This document shows positions 57,010 through 64,000 of a stretch of 64,000 nucleotides of DNA, in pieces; within the stretch, counting starts at the first letter, position 1, and every line of letters starts with the position of its first letter. The stretch covers positions 1-64,000 of the forward strand of contig NC_014924.1 in the NCBI RefSeq assembly GCF_000185965.1, written 5' to 3'. This DNA comes from Pseudoxanthomonas suwonensis 11-1. GTDB lineage: Bacteria; Pseudomonadota; Gammaproteobacteria; Xanthomonadales; Xanthomonadaceae. Made by a program: the position numbers and the translations under genes. The notes below the pieces were generated by a model, which made no database searches, was not told where the DNA came from, and saw only the letters and a list, made by a program, of their open reading frames with translations.

Positions 57010-57786
57010 CTATTCCTCCGGCAGGCCTGGCCGCGGGCGCGGGGTGAAGCGCAGGACCACGCCGCGGCCGGGCGGCTGCTGGCGCTGCCACAGCACCGGC
57101 ACCTCGCGCGGGGCGACCGGTTCGAGCTCGTCGGCATCGCGTCCGGCCAGGGTCGCGGCTTCCTCCTCGTCCTCCCAGCTGTAGCGCGGGCGCGGCGGCA
57201 GCGGATCGGCCCGCCACCACAGCAGTCCGGCGACCACGCCGGCCAGGCCGCCGCCGAGGTGCGACTGCCAGGAAATCCCCGGCTCGTGCGGCAGCACGGT
57301 CATCAGCATGCCGCCATAGAACAGCACGCCGATCATGCCGGCGGCAATCGAGGCGCGGTCCCGGCGGCGCAGGCCGAGCACCGCGATCATGAACATCAGG
57401 CCATGGGTCAGGCCGCTGGCGCCGAGATGGCGGCTGCCGGCCTCGCCGAGCAGCCAGGCGCCCAGTCCCGAGCCCAGCCACAGCAAAGGCAGCGCACGCA
57501 GGGTGGCGCGCGGATAGACCGCGCCGGCCAGGGTGCCGAGGATCAGGATCGCGCCGGCATTGGCGCCGAGGTGTTCCGGCGAGCCATGCAGCAGCGGTGC
57601 GGCCAGCAGGCCCAGCCACTGCCCCAGGTCGCGTGGCGACACCGCCAGCGCGCCCACGTCCAGCGCGGGCTGGGAGACGAACACCACCAGCAGCAGGAAG
57701 ACGAAGGCCAGGCTGGCATTGAAGGCGCGCAGGATCCGGTGGCGGTCGCCGCCGGGCTGTGACGCGGGGTTGGATGAGGTGTCCAT
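57010..57786 (-). CDS. Rhomboid family intramembrane serine protease
   Basis: A 258-residue membrane protein with about six helices (residues 24-190). Catalytic features are GASGLTHG (Ser) and SHLGGGLAG (His), with the HLGANAGAI segment as the third motif. It cleaves membrane helices near their outer face. The C-terminal cytoplasmic tail (about 195-258) is long, acidic then Arg/Pro-rich and not conserved. Start ATG 57786. Confidence 0.88.
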   Translation of the reverse strand: MDTSSNPASQPGGDRHRILRAFNASLAFVFLLLVVFVSQPALDVGALAVSPRDLGQWLGLLAAPLLHGSPEHLGANAGAILILGTLAGAVYPRATLRALPLLWLGSGLGAWLLGEAGSRHLGASGLTHGLMFMIAVLGLRRRDRASIAAGMIGVLFYGGMLMTVLPHEPGISWQSHLGGGLAGVVAGLLWWRADPLPPRPRYSWEDEEEAATLAGRDADELEPVAPREVPVLWQRQQPPGRGVVLRFTPRPRPGLPEE

Positions 57787-57832
57787 TCCCCCTGCATGGC
57801 GCCGGCCTGCGGCCGAATCAACCGGGCCCGGG

Positions 57833-57860
57833 CAAAAAGAAGGGCGCGGAAACCGCGCCC
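57833..57860 (-). terminator. Rho-independent terminator of queF
   Basis: Perfect 8-bp stem GGGCGCGG / CCGCGCCC (57842-57849 and 57853-57860) with an AAA loop and, on the - strand, TTCTTTTT directly after it. Stands about 190 bases after the queF stop. The remaining part of the gap (57861-58047) contains no gene. Confidence 0.85.
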
Positions 57861-58047
57861 AAGCATTGCTCAGCCCTGCCGGGAGAGAGGGACAGGTGGA
57901 ACGGGACCACCAGGCCCGCGCTCGTGCCGCGGGCCGATTGGCCAGGCGGAGGGGATCTGCGCGCCGGGCCGGGGAGACTGCAGGGCCAAGTTGTCACAGC
58001 CTCCGTTAACGTTTCATCTGGAGGCCGTGAAGCGCGCATTGCCGCTG

Positions 58048-58866
58048 TTACTGGCGCAGGTCCCGCTCTGCGCCGGGTGCCGGCTGGCCCGGCGTGGCCC
58101 GCCACGGATTGATGTCCAGCCCGCCGCGCCGCGTATAGCGCGCCTCGACCGATAGCCACTGCGGCTGGCAACGCGCCAGCACGTCCAGGAAGATCTGCTC
58201 CACGCACTGCTCGTGGAAGCCGGCGTGCTCGCGGTAGCCGGCGATGTAGCGCAGCAGGCTGCCACGGTCGATGCGCGGCCCCAGGTAGCGCAGGTGCACG
58301 CTGCCCCAGTCGGGCTGGCCGGTGACCGGGCAGTTGGACTTGAGCATGCCCGAATGCAGGTACTCCTCGACCACCTCGCCCGCATCGGCGCGCAGCACTT
58401 CCGCCTGCGGCGGACCGTAGTGGTCGATGTCCACGTCGGCGTCGTCGACGCTGGTGCCTTCCTGGCCCCCGGCCATCGGCGGCAGGCCGAACCGGACCTC
58501 GACAGGAGCGCCGGCGGCACGCGAGAGATCGTCGACCACGCGCAGGCGCAGGGCCTCGGCATCGTCGAAGCGGGCCGCGTTGAGCGAGTTGAGGTAGAGC
58601 TTGAACGACTTGGACTCGACCAGGCAGGGCGAATCGGCCGGTACCACCACGGTGGCGGTGCCGGCCTGCGGGCGGCCGCGGCCATCCAGCCAGCCAAGTT
58701 CGTAGGCATGCCAGCGGTCGTGGCCGATGAAGGGAAGCGCGGTACCGGGGGCCAGCCCAAGCTCGGCGCGGGCACCGGCACGCGGGATCGGGAACAGCAG
58801 CGTCGGGTCGTAACGGGTCGGGTAGGCGACCTCGCGACCGAGGCTGGAATCCTGGGGAGTATTCAT
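58048..58866 (-). CDS. queF: NADPH-dependent 7-cyano-7-deazaguanine reductase QueF
   Basis: Reduces preQ0 to preQ1 in queuosine synthesis for tRNA. The 272-residue long form (YqcD/E. coli type) has the QueF motif [13 protein letters not shown], the catalytic Cys in [13 protein letters not shown], and [13 protein letters not shown]. Start ATG 58866 (MNTPQDSSL); a GTG two codons earlier is possible. The DMT permease gene 46 bases upstream is on the same strand, but no shared pathway is evident. Confidence 0.94.
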   Translation of the reverse strand: MNTPQDSSLGREVAYPTRYDPTLLFPIPRAGARAELGLAPGTALPFIGHDRWHAYELGWLDGRGRPQAGTATVVVPADSPCLVESKSFKLYLNSLNAARFDDAEALRLRVVDDLSRAAGAPVEVRFGLPPMAGGQEGTSVDDADVDIDHYGPPQAEVLRADAGEVVEEYLHSGMLKSNCPVTGQPDWGSVHLRYLGPRIDRGSLLRYIAGYREHAGFHEQCVEQIFLDVLARCQPQWLSVEARYTRRGGLDINPWRATPGQPAPGAERDLRQ

Positions 58867-58912
58867 CGGCACATTCTAGGCAGCCATGCCTGCATGGCGC
58901 TTGTCCGGCGCT

Positions 58913-59773
58913 TCAGCGCGTGGAGGCCAGCGCAATCAGCGCGATGGCGAGGATGGCCAGGGCGATGGCCGCGCGGTTGAGTCCGGAGGTGCGCTCGCGG
59001 AAGGCCAGCACGCCGACCAGGGTGCCCAGCACCACCACGCCGATGTTCATGGTCGCGAACACCGTGGCCGGGCTGTCCGGCAGGGCCTGGTGCGCGCGCA
59101 CGTAGAACACGATGTTGCCGAAGTTGAGCAGGCCCAGGCCGAGGCCCGCGGCGGCGTGGCGCAGGCCCGGGCGCATGCCGTCGCGCAGCATCCGCCACAG
59201 CTGGATCGCGGACATGCCGAAGAACGCCAGCACGAAGGCCACCAGCAGCGCCGCCGAGGCAGGGGTGCCGGACATGGCCAGCTGCTTGAGCATCACGTCG
59301 ACCAGGGCGAAGCCCGCCCACACCGCCAGCAGCAGGAGCCAGCCGCGGCGGTCGGGCGCCGAGTCCGCAGGGCGCGCGAGGATGCCCAGCACCGCCAGCA
59401 GGCCCAGGCCGATGCCGGCCAGCTTCAGGGCCCCGGCGCGCTCGCCGAAGAACACGAAGGCCGCGCCCAGCGACAGCAGCAGCGACAGGCGCTGTGACAC
59501 GTCGGTGCGGACGATGCCGGCGTGGCGTACCGCAGCGGCCAGCACCAGGAACAGCGTCGGCAGCACCGCCGCCAGCACCAGCAGTGCGACCCAGGGCGCG
59601 TCCGGCTGGTGCAGGGACGCGGCCGGCGGCTTCAGCAGCCAGGCCGAGAGCAGGGCCGCGGCCAGGTAGTTCCAGGTGATCATCTGGCCCACGTCCCAGC
59701 CGCGCCGCGGCGCCAGCTTCAGCAGTACCGAGACCAGGACACTGCAGGTGACGCTGAGCAGGAGGAAGTGCAT
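58913..59773 (-). CDS. DMT (EamA-type) permease
   Basis: Membrane protein of 286 residues with ten hydrophobic helices, arranged as two homologous five-helix halves of the drug/metabolite transporter superfamily. The substrate is unknown. The C-terminal half includes FREVERTSG-like loops (FRERTSGLNRAAIA). Start ATG 59773 has GGAGGAAG 2-10 bases upstream. Same strand as queF. Confidence 0.85.
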   Translation of the reverse strand: MHFLLLSVTCSVLVSVLLKLAPRRGWDVGQMITWNYLAAALLSAWLLKPPAASLHQPDAPWVALLVLAAVLPTLFLVLAAAVRHAGIVRTDVSQRLSLLLSLGAAFVFFGERAGALKLAGIGLGLLAVLGILARPADSAPDRRGWLLLLAVWAGFALVDVMLKQLAMSGTPASAALLVAFVLAFFGMSAIQLWRMLRDGMRPGLRHAAAGLGLGLLNFGNIVFYVRAHQALPDSPATVFATMNIGVVVLGTLVGVLAFRERTSGLNRAAIALAILAIALIALASTR

Positions 59774-59874
59774 GCGGAGGGTGGGCCGGAACGGGCGGTC
59801 ATTGTCGCCGGGCCGGGCCCCCGCGGCGACCGCCTTCGCACCGGGTCCTCGCGGGCGGTCTGTATCATGTGCGC

Positions 59875-60540
59875 ATGAGCCAGAGCGCCTTTCCCGACCA
59901 GTCCACCACCCTGATGCTCGACGGCCCGGCCGGCGAGCTGGAAGTGGCGGTGGACCTGCCCGAGCCCGCCGATGCCCGTCCGCTGGTGGCGGTGGTCTGC
60001 CATCCGCTGCCCACCGAGGGCGGCACCATGCACAACAAGGTCGTGACCATGGTGGCGCGCGCGCTGCGCGAGCTTGGCGCGACCACGGTGCGCTTCAACT
60101 TCCGCGGCACCGGCGGCTCCGGCGGCGAGTTCGACCGCGGCGTCGGCGAACGCGAGGACCTGCGTGCGGTGGTCGACTGGGTGCGCGCCGCGCGGCCCGG
60201 CCAGGCCCTGTGGCTGGCCGGTTTCAGCTTCGGCTCCTACGTGGGCCTGTCCAGCGCCGCCGAGCTCGCTCCCGATGCGCTCATCTCGATCGCCCCGCCG
60301 GTATCCGGCCGTGGCTGGGACTTCTCCGGCATCGAGGTTCCCGAGGTGCCGTGGCTGGTTGTGCAGGGCGACCAGGACGAGATCGTCGACCCGCAGGCGG
60401 TGTACGACTGGATCGACACGCTGGAGCGCAAGCCGCAGCTGGTGCGCATGCCCGAGACCAGCCATTTCTTCCACCGCAGGCTGATCGACCTGCGCGGCGC
60501 GATCCAGCACGAGGTCAAGGGCTGGCTGCCGCAGGCATGA
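59875..60540 (+). CDS. Alpha/beta hydrolase
   Basis: A 221-residue cytoplasmic serine hydrolase with the nucleophile elbow GFSFGSYVGL (about 122), FNFRGTGGSGG, the Asp in VQGDQDEIVDP and His in TSHFFHR. It resembles the YjfP/dienelactone hydrolase group, substrate unknown. Start ATG 59875; GTG 59869 is possible. Its stop overlaps the next start by 4 bases (ATGA), so it is co-transcribed with zapE. Confidence 0.82.
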   Translation: MSQSAFPDQSTTLMLDGPAGELEVAVDLPEPADARPLVAVVCHPLPTEGGTMHNKVVTMVARALRELGATTVRFNFRGTGGSGGEFDRGVGEREDLRAVVDWVRAARPGQALWLAGFSFGSYVGLSSAAELAPDALISIAPPVSGRGWDFSGIEVPEVPWLVVQGDQDEIVDPQAVYDWIDTLERKPQLVRMPETSHFFHRRLIDLRGAIQHEVKGWLPQA

Positions 60541-61673
60541 CCGCAGGTCCCGTACGCACCCCGTCCCGGGTCTACGCCGAGGGCGCCGCTGCCGGGCGCT
60601 GGCGCGATGATCCGGCCCAGCATCCGGCACTGGGCGAGCTGGACCGCATCCACCAGGGCCTGCTGGCGCCGGCCGACGGCGGGCTGCTGTCGCGCCTGCT
60701 GTCGCGCCCGCCGCGGCCGGTGCAGGGCCTGTACTACTGGGGCGAGGTCGGGCGCGGCAAGACCTTCGTGGTCGACCTGTTCTACGAATCGCTGCCGCTG
60801 CCGGTGTACTCGCCGGGCATCGGCAAGCCGCAGGTCAGCAACGGCAAGTACCGCACCCACTTCCACCGCTTCATGCGCGGCGTGCACGAGCGCCTGCGCG
60901 ACTACGCCGGTGAGGCCGACCCGCTGGCGCTGGTCGCCCGGCGCTGGCGCGGCTCGCTGAAGGTGCTGGTGCTGGACGAGTTCTTCGTCACCGACATCGG
61001 CGACGCGATGCTGCTGGCGCGCCTGCTGGAGCGGATGTTCGCCGAGGGCGTGACCCTGGTGACCACCTCCAACACCGCGCCGGAGAACCTGTACCGCGAC
61101 GGCCTGCAGCGCGCCAGCTTCCTGCCGGCGATCGACCTGCTGCAACGGCACTGCGTGGTGCTGCGCTCGGATGGCCAGGAGGACTACCGCCTGCGCGCGC
61201 TGACCCGCTCGCCGGTGTACCGCTCGCCGCTGGATGCGGGCGCCGATGCCTGGCTGGCCGAGCGCTGGCGCGAGCTGAGCGGTGGCGACGCGGCCCATGC
61301 GTGCAATATCGAGATCGATGCGCGCAAGATCCCGGTGCGCGGCCGCGGCAAGAGCATCGCCTGGTTCGACTTCGCCGCGCTGTGCGAAGGCCCGCGTGGC
61401 ACCACCGACTACATCGAGATCGCGCGCGAGTTCAACACCGTGCTGCTGGGCGGGATCCCGCGCATGGACGCATTGAACGAGGACGCGGCGCGGCGCTTCG
61501 TCAACCTGGTCGACGAGCTATACGACCGCCAGGTCAACCTGGTGTGCACCGCCGACGCGCAGCCGACCGGGCTGTACGCAGGCCATCGCCTGCAGGGTGC
61601 GTTCGAGCGCACCGCCTCGCGCCTGATCGAGATGCAGAGCGCCGAGTACCTCGGCACCCGGCACCGCGCCTGA
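60537..61673 (+). CDS. zapE: Cell division protein ZapE (AFG1-like ATPase)
   Basis: A 378-residue AAA+ ATPase of the AFG1 family; in E. coli ZapE destabilises FtsZ polymers at the division septum during stress. Walker A GEVGRGKT (about residue 68-75) and Walker B VLVLDEFFVTD (about 140-150) are intact, with the sensor TTSN. Start ATG 60537 overlaps the end of the preceding hydrolase gene. Ends 3 bases from the convergent DUF998 gene. Confidence 0.9.
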   Translation: MTAGPVRTPSRVYAEGAAAGRWRDDPAQHPALGELDRIHQGLLAPADGGLLSRLLSRPPRPVQGLYYWGEVGRGKTFVVDLFYESLPLPVYSPGIGKPQVSNGKYRTHFHRFMRGVHERLRDYAGEADPLALVARRWRGSLKVLVLDEFFVTDIGDAMLLARLLERMFAEGVTLVTTSNTAPENLYRDGLQRASFLPAIDLLQRHCVVLRSDGQEDYRLRALTRSPVYRSPLDAGADAWLAERWRELSGGDAAHACNIEIDARKIPVRGRGKSIAWFDFAALCEGPRGTTDYIEIAREFNTVLLGGIPRMDALNEDAARRFVNLVDELYDRQVNLVCTADAQPTGLYAGHRLQGAFERTASRLIEMQSAEYLGTRHRA

Positions 61674-61676
61674 GCC

Positions 61677-62294
61677 TCAGCGCCGCGTGCCGGCGCGCAG
61701 CTGCCAGGCGCACAGGCCGAGCCAAGCCAGGTAGAGCGCGATCACGGCCTTCTGCGAGGCGCCACGCGGCAGCTCGCGCCACAGCGCATGCGCCCACAGC
61801 CCGGCGAAGGCCAGCATCGCCAGCGGCAGCAGGATCCGCCCCGTCGCGCGCCAGCGCGGATCGTGCCGCAGCGTGGCCGACTGCAGCAGCATGCCGCTGC
61901 CTACCAGCAGGAAGGCCGACATCGCCGAGATGCGGTGGACCAGCACGCCCAGCTCGTCCACCGGGTATCCCGGCGCCGGGCCGGGCCACATGGCGGTGAC
62001 CGCCAGTGCCGCCGCGCCGATGACCAGCAGGACCGGCACCAGCACGTGTCGCGCCGCCGGCAGCAGGCTGCGGTGGACCTGCACCGCCAGAACCGCCACG
62101 CCCAGCGCCAGTCCGTAGTACGCACAGCGCAGCCACGCGCCCCATTCGCCGCTCAGGTACAGGCTCAGCGGCGCCTGCCACGGGTCGTAACCAGGGCGCA
62201 GGAACTGCACCGCCACCGCGGCCAGCAGGAAGTGGAACACCGAGGCCAGGACCAGCAGGCTGGCAGTGGCGTCGCGGGAGGGCTGGATCGTCAT
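61677..62294 (-). CDS. DUF998 domain membrane protein
   Basis: A 205-residue membrane protein with six hydrophobic segments (about residues 12-32, 55-75, 83-102, 122-140, 150-168, 180-200). The family has no agreed function. Start ATG 62294 (MTIQPSRDATASL). It is divergent from nrdA. Confidence 0.8.
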   Translation of the reverse strand: MTIQPSRDATASLLVLASVFHFLLAAVAVQFLRPGYDPWQAPLSLYLSGEWGAWLRCAYYGLALGVAVLAVQVHRSLLPAARHVLVPVLLVIGAAALAVTAMWPGPAPGYPVDELGVLVHRISAMSAFLLVGSGMLLQSATLRHDPRWRATGRILLPLAMLAFAGLWAHALWRELPRGASQKAVIALYLAWLGLCAWQLRAGTRR

Positions 62295-62328
62295 GCGCGG
62301 GAGTTTCGCAGAACCGTTCCGGTGAGGT

Positions 62329-62342
62329 GCGCCATGGCGCAT
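62329..62342. promoter_or_regulatory. Perfect 14-bp palindrome
   Basis: TGCGCCATGGCGCA lies between the DUF998 gene start and the nrdA promoter. Possibly a regulator site or a chance result in high-GC DNA. Confidence 0.35.
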
Positions 62343-62346
62343 TTCT

Positions 62347-62392
62347 ACAAGATATGGTTGACCAGTGGCATGCGGCCACACTATGTTGTGTC
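62347..62392. promoter_or_regulatory. nrdA promoter with candidate tandem NrdR boxes
   Basis: A -35 TTGACC (62358-62363) and a -10-like TATGTT (62382-62387) are 18 bases apart. They are overlapped by two words resembling the NrdR box: ACAAGATATGGTTGAC from 62347 and ACACTATGTTGTGTCT from 62378, whose starts are 31 bases apart, the phasing typical of NrdR pairs. The second matches 12 of 16 consensus bases, the first only about half. Confidence 0.5.
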
Positions 62393-62581
62393 TGTCGGTT
62401 CCGGTGGCCCAAGGCCACCGGATTAAAAGGGAAGTCCGGTGGGCCGCAAGGCGAATCCGGCACTGCCCCGCAGCGGTAACCGGAAACGAACCCGCGTCAA
62501 TGCACTGGGCCACGGGCCTGGGAAGCAGCGGCAGTAGGCGAGGCCAGGCCTCACGTCCGGAAGTCCGAAGACCTGCCGACA
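62393..62581 (+). ncRNA. Cobalamin (AdoCbl) riboswitch
   Basis: The conserved core is present in order: an outer stem TGTCGG (62393-62398) pairing with CCGACA (62576-62581), AAAAGGGAAGTCCGGT, AATCCGGCACTGCCCCGC with AGCGGTAACC, the GTAGGCGAGG stretch and the B12 box AAGTCCGAAGACCTGCC (about 62561-62577). It precedes nrdA by 190 bases, so B12 binding should lower nrdA expression. Rodionov-type surveys predict B12 control of class I reductases in genomes that also have the B12-dependent class II enzyme. Confidence 0.93.
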
Positions 62582-62770
62582 GCCGCGCGAAGCACACCGC
62601 GCGGTGCCGGTCGTGGATCCCCGGAGGGGGGAGGGCTGGTGAAGCATGGACCGCCGCAGCCGCGCTGCGTCGCGGCCATTGCGACGCTGCCTCCGCATCC
62701 TGCGTTCCGCACCGGATCCGAGTCCTTCGAGGGAGGGACACGGCGTGCATCACGCAACGGAGGATGCGCA
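62582..62770 (+). promoter_or_regulatory. Expression platform of the cobalamin riboswitch and nrdA leader
   Basis: A CCGCGCG/CGCGCGG pair (62583-62589 with 62599-62605) and a purine-rich GGAGGGGGGAGGG tract could mask the nrdA Shine-Dalgarno GGAGG (62759-62763). The exact switching helix is not resolved by eye. Confidence 0.4.
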
Positions 62771-64000
62771 ATGACGTCCCAGGACACCTCTTCGCCGGTC
62801 GCCACGCCGGCGGATCCCGTCGTGGCCGCCGCACGCGCGGCACGGGCCATCGACCCGAACGACCACGTGCCACTGCCACCGGCCGCCAGCGGATCCGCGC
62901 ACCCGCCCGAGGCCGAGGCCACCACCTGGATCACCAAGGAGGCCGGCAACCGGCGCCTGGCGTTCGATCCGGCGCGCCTGGAGCGCAGCATCGATGTAAT
63001 CGCGGCCGGGTTCCCGCAGCTGGAGATCGGCGACTACAAGCGCGCCGTGCTCGGCTTCGTCGCGCGCAAACCGGCGCTGTCGGCCGACGACCTGGTCGAC
63101 CACCTGATCCGCGAGGCCGAAGCGCGGGTGGACCTCACCGCACCGGAATGGGAGCGGTTCGCCGCGCGCCTGTACCTGCGCCGGCTGTACAAGCGCGCCA
63201 GCCGCAACCGCTTCTACGACGCCGGGCAGAAGTACGGCTCCTACGTCGGCCTGCAGGAGAGCCTGGCCGACCGCGGCATCTATTCCAACGACATCCTGCG
63301 CGCGTACTCCAAGGAAGAGCTGGAGGAAGCCGGGCGCATGATCGAGCCCGAGCGCGACAAGCTGTTCGCCTACAACGGCCTGTACCTGCTGGCCACGCGC
63401 TACCTGGCCACCGATACCGCCCGCAACGTCTACGAGCTGCCGCAGGAACGCTGGCTGACCATCGCCTTGTACCTGATGCAGGAGGAAAAGCCACGCGAGC
63501 GGCGCATGCAGCTGGTGGGCGAGGCGTACTGGGCGCTGTCCAACCTGTACATGACCGTGGCAACGCCGACCCTGCAGAACGCGGGCAAGGTGGGCGGCCA
63601 GCTGTCCAGCTGCTTCATCGACACGGTCGACGACAGCCTGCAGGGCATCTACGACTCCAACACCGACATCGCCCGCGTGTCCAAGGGTGGCGGCGGCGTG
63701 GGTGCCTACCTGGGCTACGTGCGCGCCGCCGGCGCGCCGATCCGCGGCGTGCCCAATTCCTCCGGCGGCGTGGTGCCATGGATCAAGCAGCTCAACAACA
63801 CCGCCGTGTCGGTGGACCAGCTCGGCCAGCGCAAGGGCGCGGTGGCGGTGTACTTGGACATCTGGCACCGCGACATCGAGGCCTTCCTCGACCTGCGCCT
63901 GAACAACGGCGACCAGCGCCTGCGCGCGCACGACGTGTTCACCGCGGTGTGCATCCCGGACCTGTTCATGGAGGCGGTGGAGCGGCGCGGCGACTGGTAC
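62771..64000 (+). CDS. nrdA: Ribonucleoside-diphosphate reductase class I alpha subunit NrdA (3' end outside window)
   Basis: Large subunit of aerobic ribonucleotide reductase; the window holds the first 410 residues. There is an N-terminal ATP-cone (about 55-150; TWITKEAGNRRLAFDPARLERSI and following) and the reductase domain with QLSSCFIDTVDDSLQGIY and KGGGGVGAYLGYVRA. The sequence is class I, not B12-dependent class II. A clear GGAGG precedes the ATG at 62771. The small subunit nrdB should follow outside. It is controlled by the cobalamin riboswitch just upstream. Confidence 0.92.
   Translation, partial: MTSQDTSSPVATPADPVVAAARAARAIDPNDHVPLPPAASGSAHPPEAEATTWITKEAGNRRLAFDPARLERSIDVIAAGFPQLEIGDYKRAVLGFVARKPALSADDLVDHLIREAEARVDLTAPEWERFAARLYLRRLYKRASRNRFYDAGQKYGSYVGLQESLADRGIYSNDILRAYSKEELEEAGRMIEPERDKLFAYNGLYLLATRYLATDTARNVYELPQERWLTIALYLMQEEKPRERRMQLVGEAYWALSNLYMTVATPTLQNAGKVGGQLSSCFIDTVDDSLQGIYDSNTDIARVSKGGGGVGAYLGYVRAAGAPIRGVPNSSGGVVPWIKQLNNTAVSVDQLGQRKGAVAVYLDIWHRDIEAFLDLRLNNGDQRLRAHDVFTAVCIPDLFMEAVERRGDWY

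Noticed and set aside
62771-64000. Class II (B12-dependent) reductase as product of the riboswitch gene
   Set aside because: Domain order with ATP-cone and the QLSSCFIDTVDDSLQGI segment fit class I NrdA.

Overview
The window is high-GC (roughly 70%) chromosomal DNA from a gammaproteobacterium of the family Xanthomonadaceae (Pseudoxanthomonas, Luteimonas or Lysobacter-like; the genus is an inference). The order dnaA-dnaN-recF-gyrB, then tonB-exbB-exbD-exbD-pdxJ, is the arrangement I recall from Xanthomonas next to the replication origin. No tRNA, rRNA, IS element, phage gene or CRISPR array was seen.

Layout. (1) 1-7.4 kb is the origin: dnaA, a DnaA-box-bearing dnaA-dnaN gap (likely oriC), dnaN, recF, gyrB and a CPBP protease gene. 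Three perfect parS palindromes lie within 1.15 kb, two of them inside the recF reading frame. (2) 7.4-12.2 kb encodes an M48 lipoprotein peptidase, a periplasmic TPR protein and the TonB energy-transduction set with two ExbD paralogues. (3) 12.4-16.2 kb holds pdxJ, a small membrane protein, cardiolipin synthase and a PA0069-type radical SAM protein.

(4) 16.2-43.8 kb is one large pectin and rhamnogalacturonan utilisation locus. Outside the cell or in the outer membrane and periplasm it offers two large TonB-dependent receptors, a PL10 pectate lyase, a 1273-residue LamG-containing protein of unknown activity, a GH43 enzyme, a sialidase-fold protein, two SGNH acetylesterases (one fused to a cupin) and two further esterases. 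A TRAP transporter imports uronates. KduI, KduD and KdgK take unsaturated uronate to KDPG; the KDPG aldolase is not in the window. A LacI-family repressor sits in the middle. Seven copies of a TGACACCG-type operator lie in the promoters of all these operons, and two more copies lie inside the start of both receptor genes. This wiring is the most interesting feature of the window.

(5) 44.0-62.3 kb is ordinary housekeeping and accessory content: a frameshifted GST, a NarL-type two-component pair, Ku, TyrB, a third TonB receptor, an FAD/NAD(P)-binding protein, phenylalanine hydroxylase with a divergent Lrp regulator, GFA and AIM24 proteins, an acid phosphatase lipoprotein, rhomboid, QueF, a DMT permease, a hydrolase, ZapE/AFG1 and a DUF998 protein. 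(6) At the right edge nrdA (class I ribonucleotide reductase, truncated by the window) is preceded by a cobalamin riboswitch and candidate NrdR boxes. Gene starts were chosen from family length, signal peptides and ribosome-binding sites, as noted per entry.
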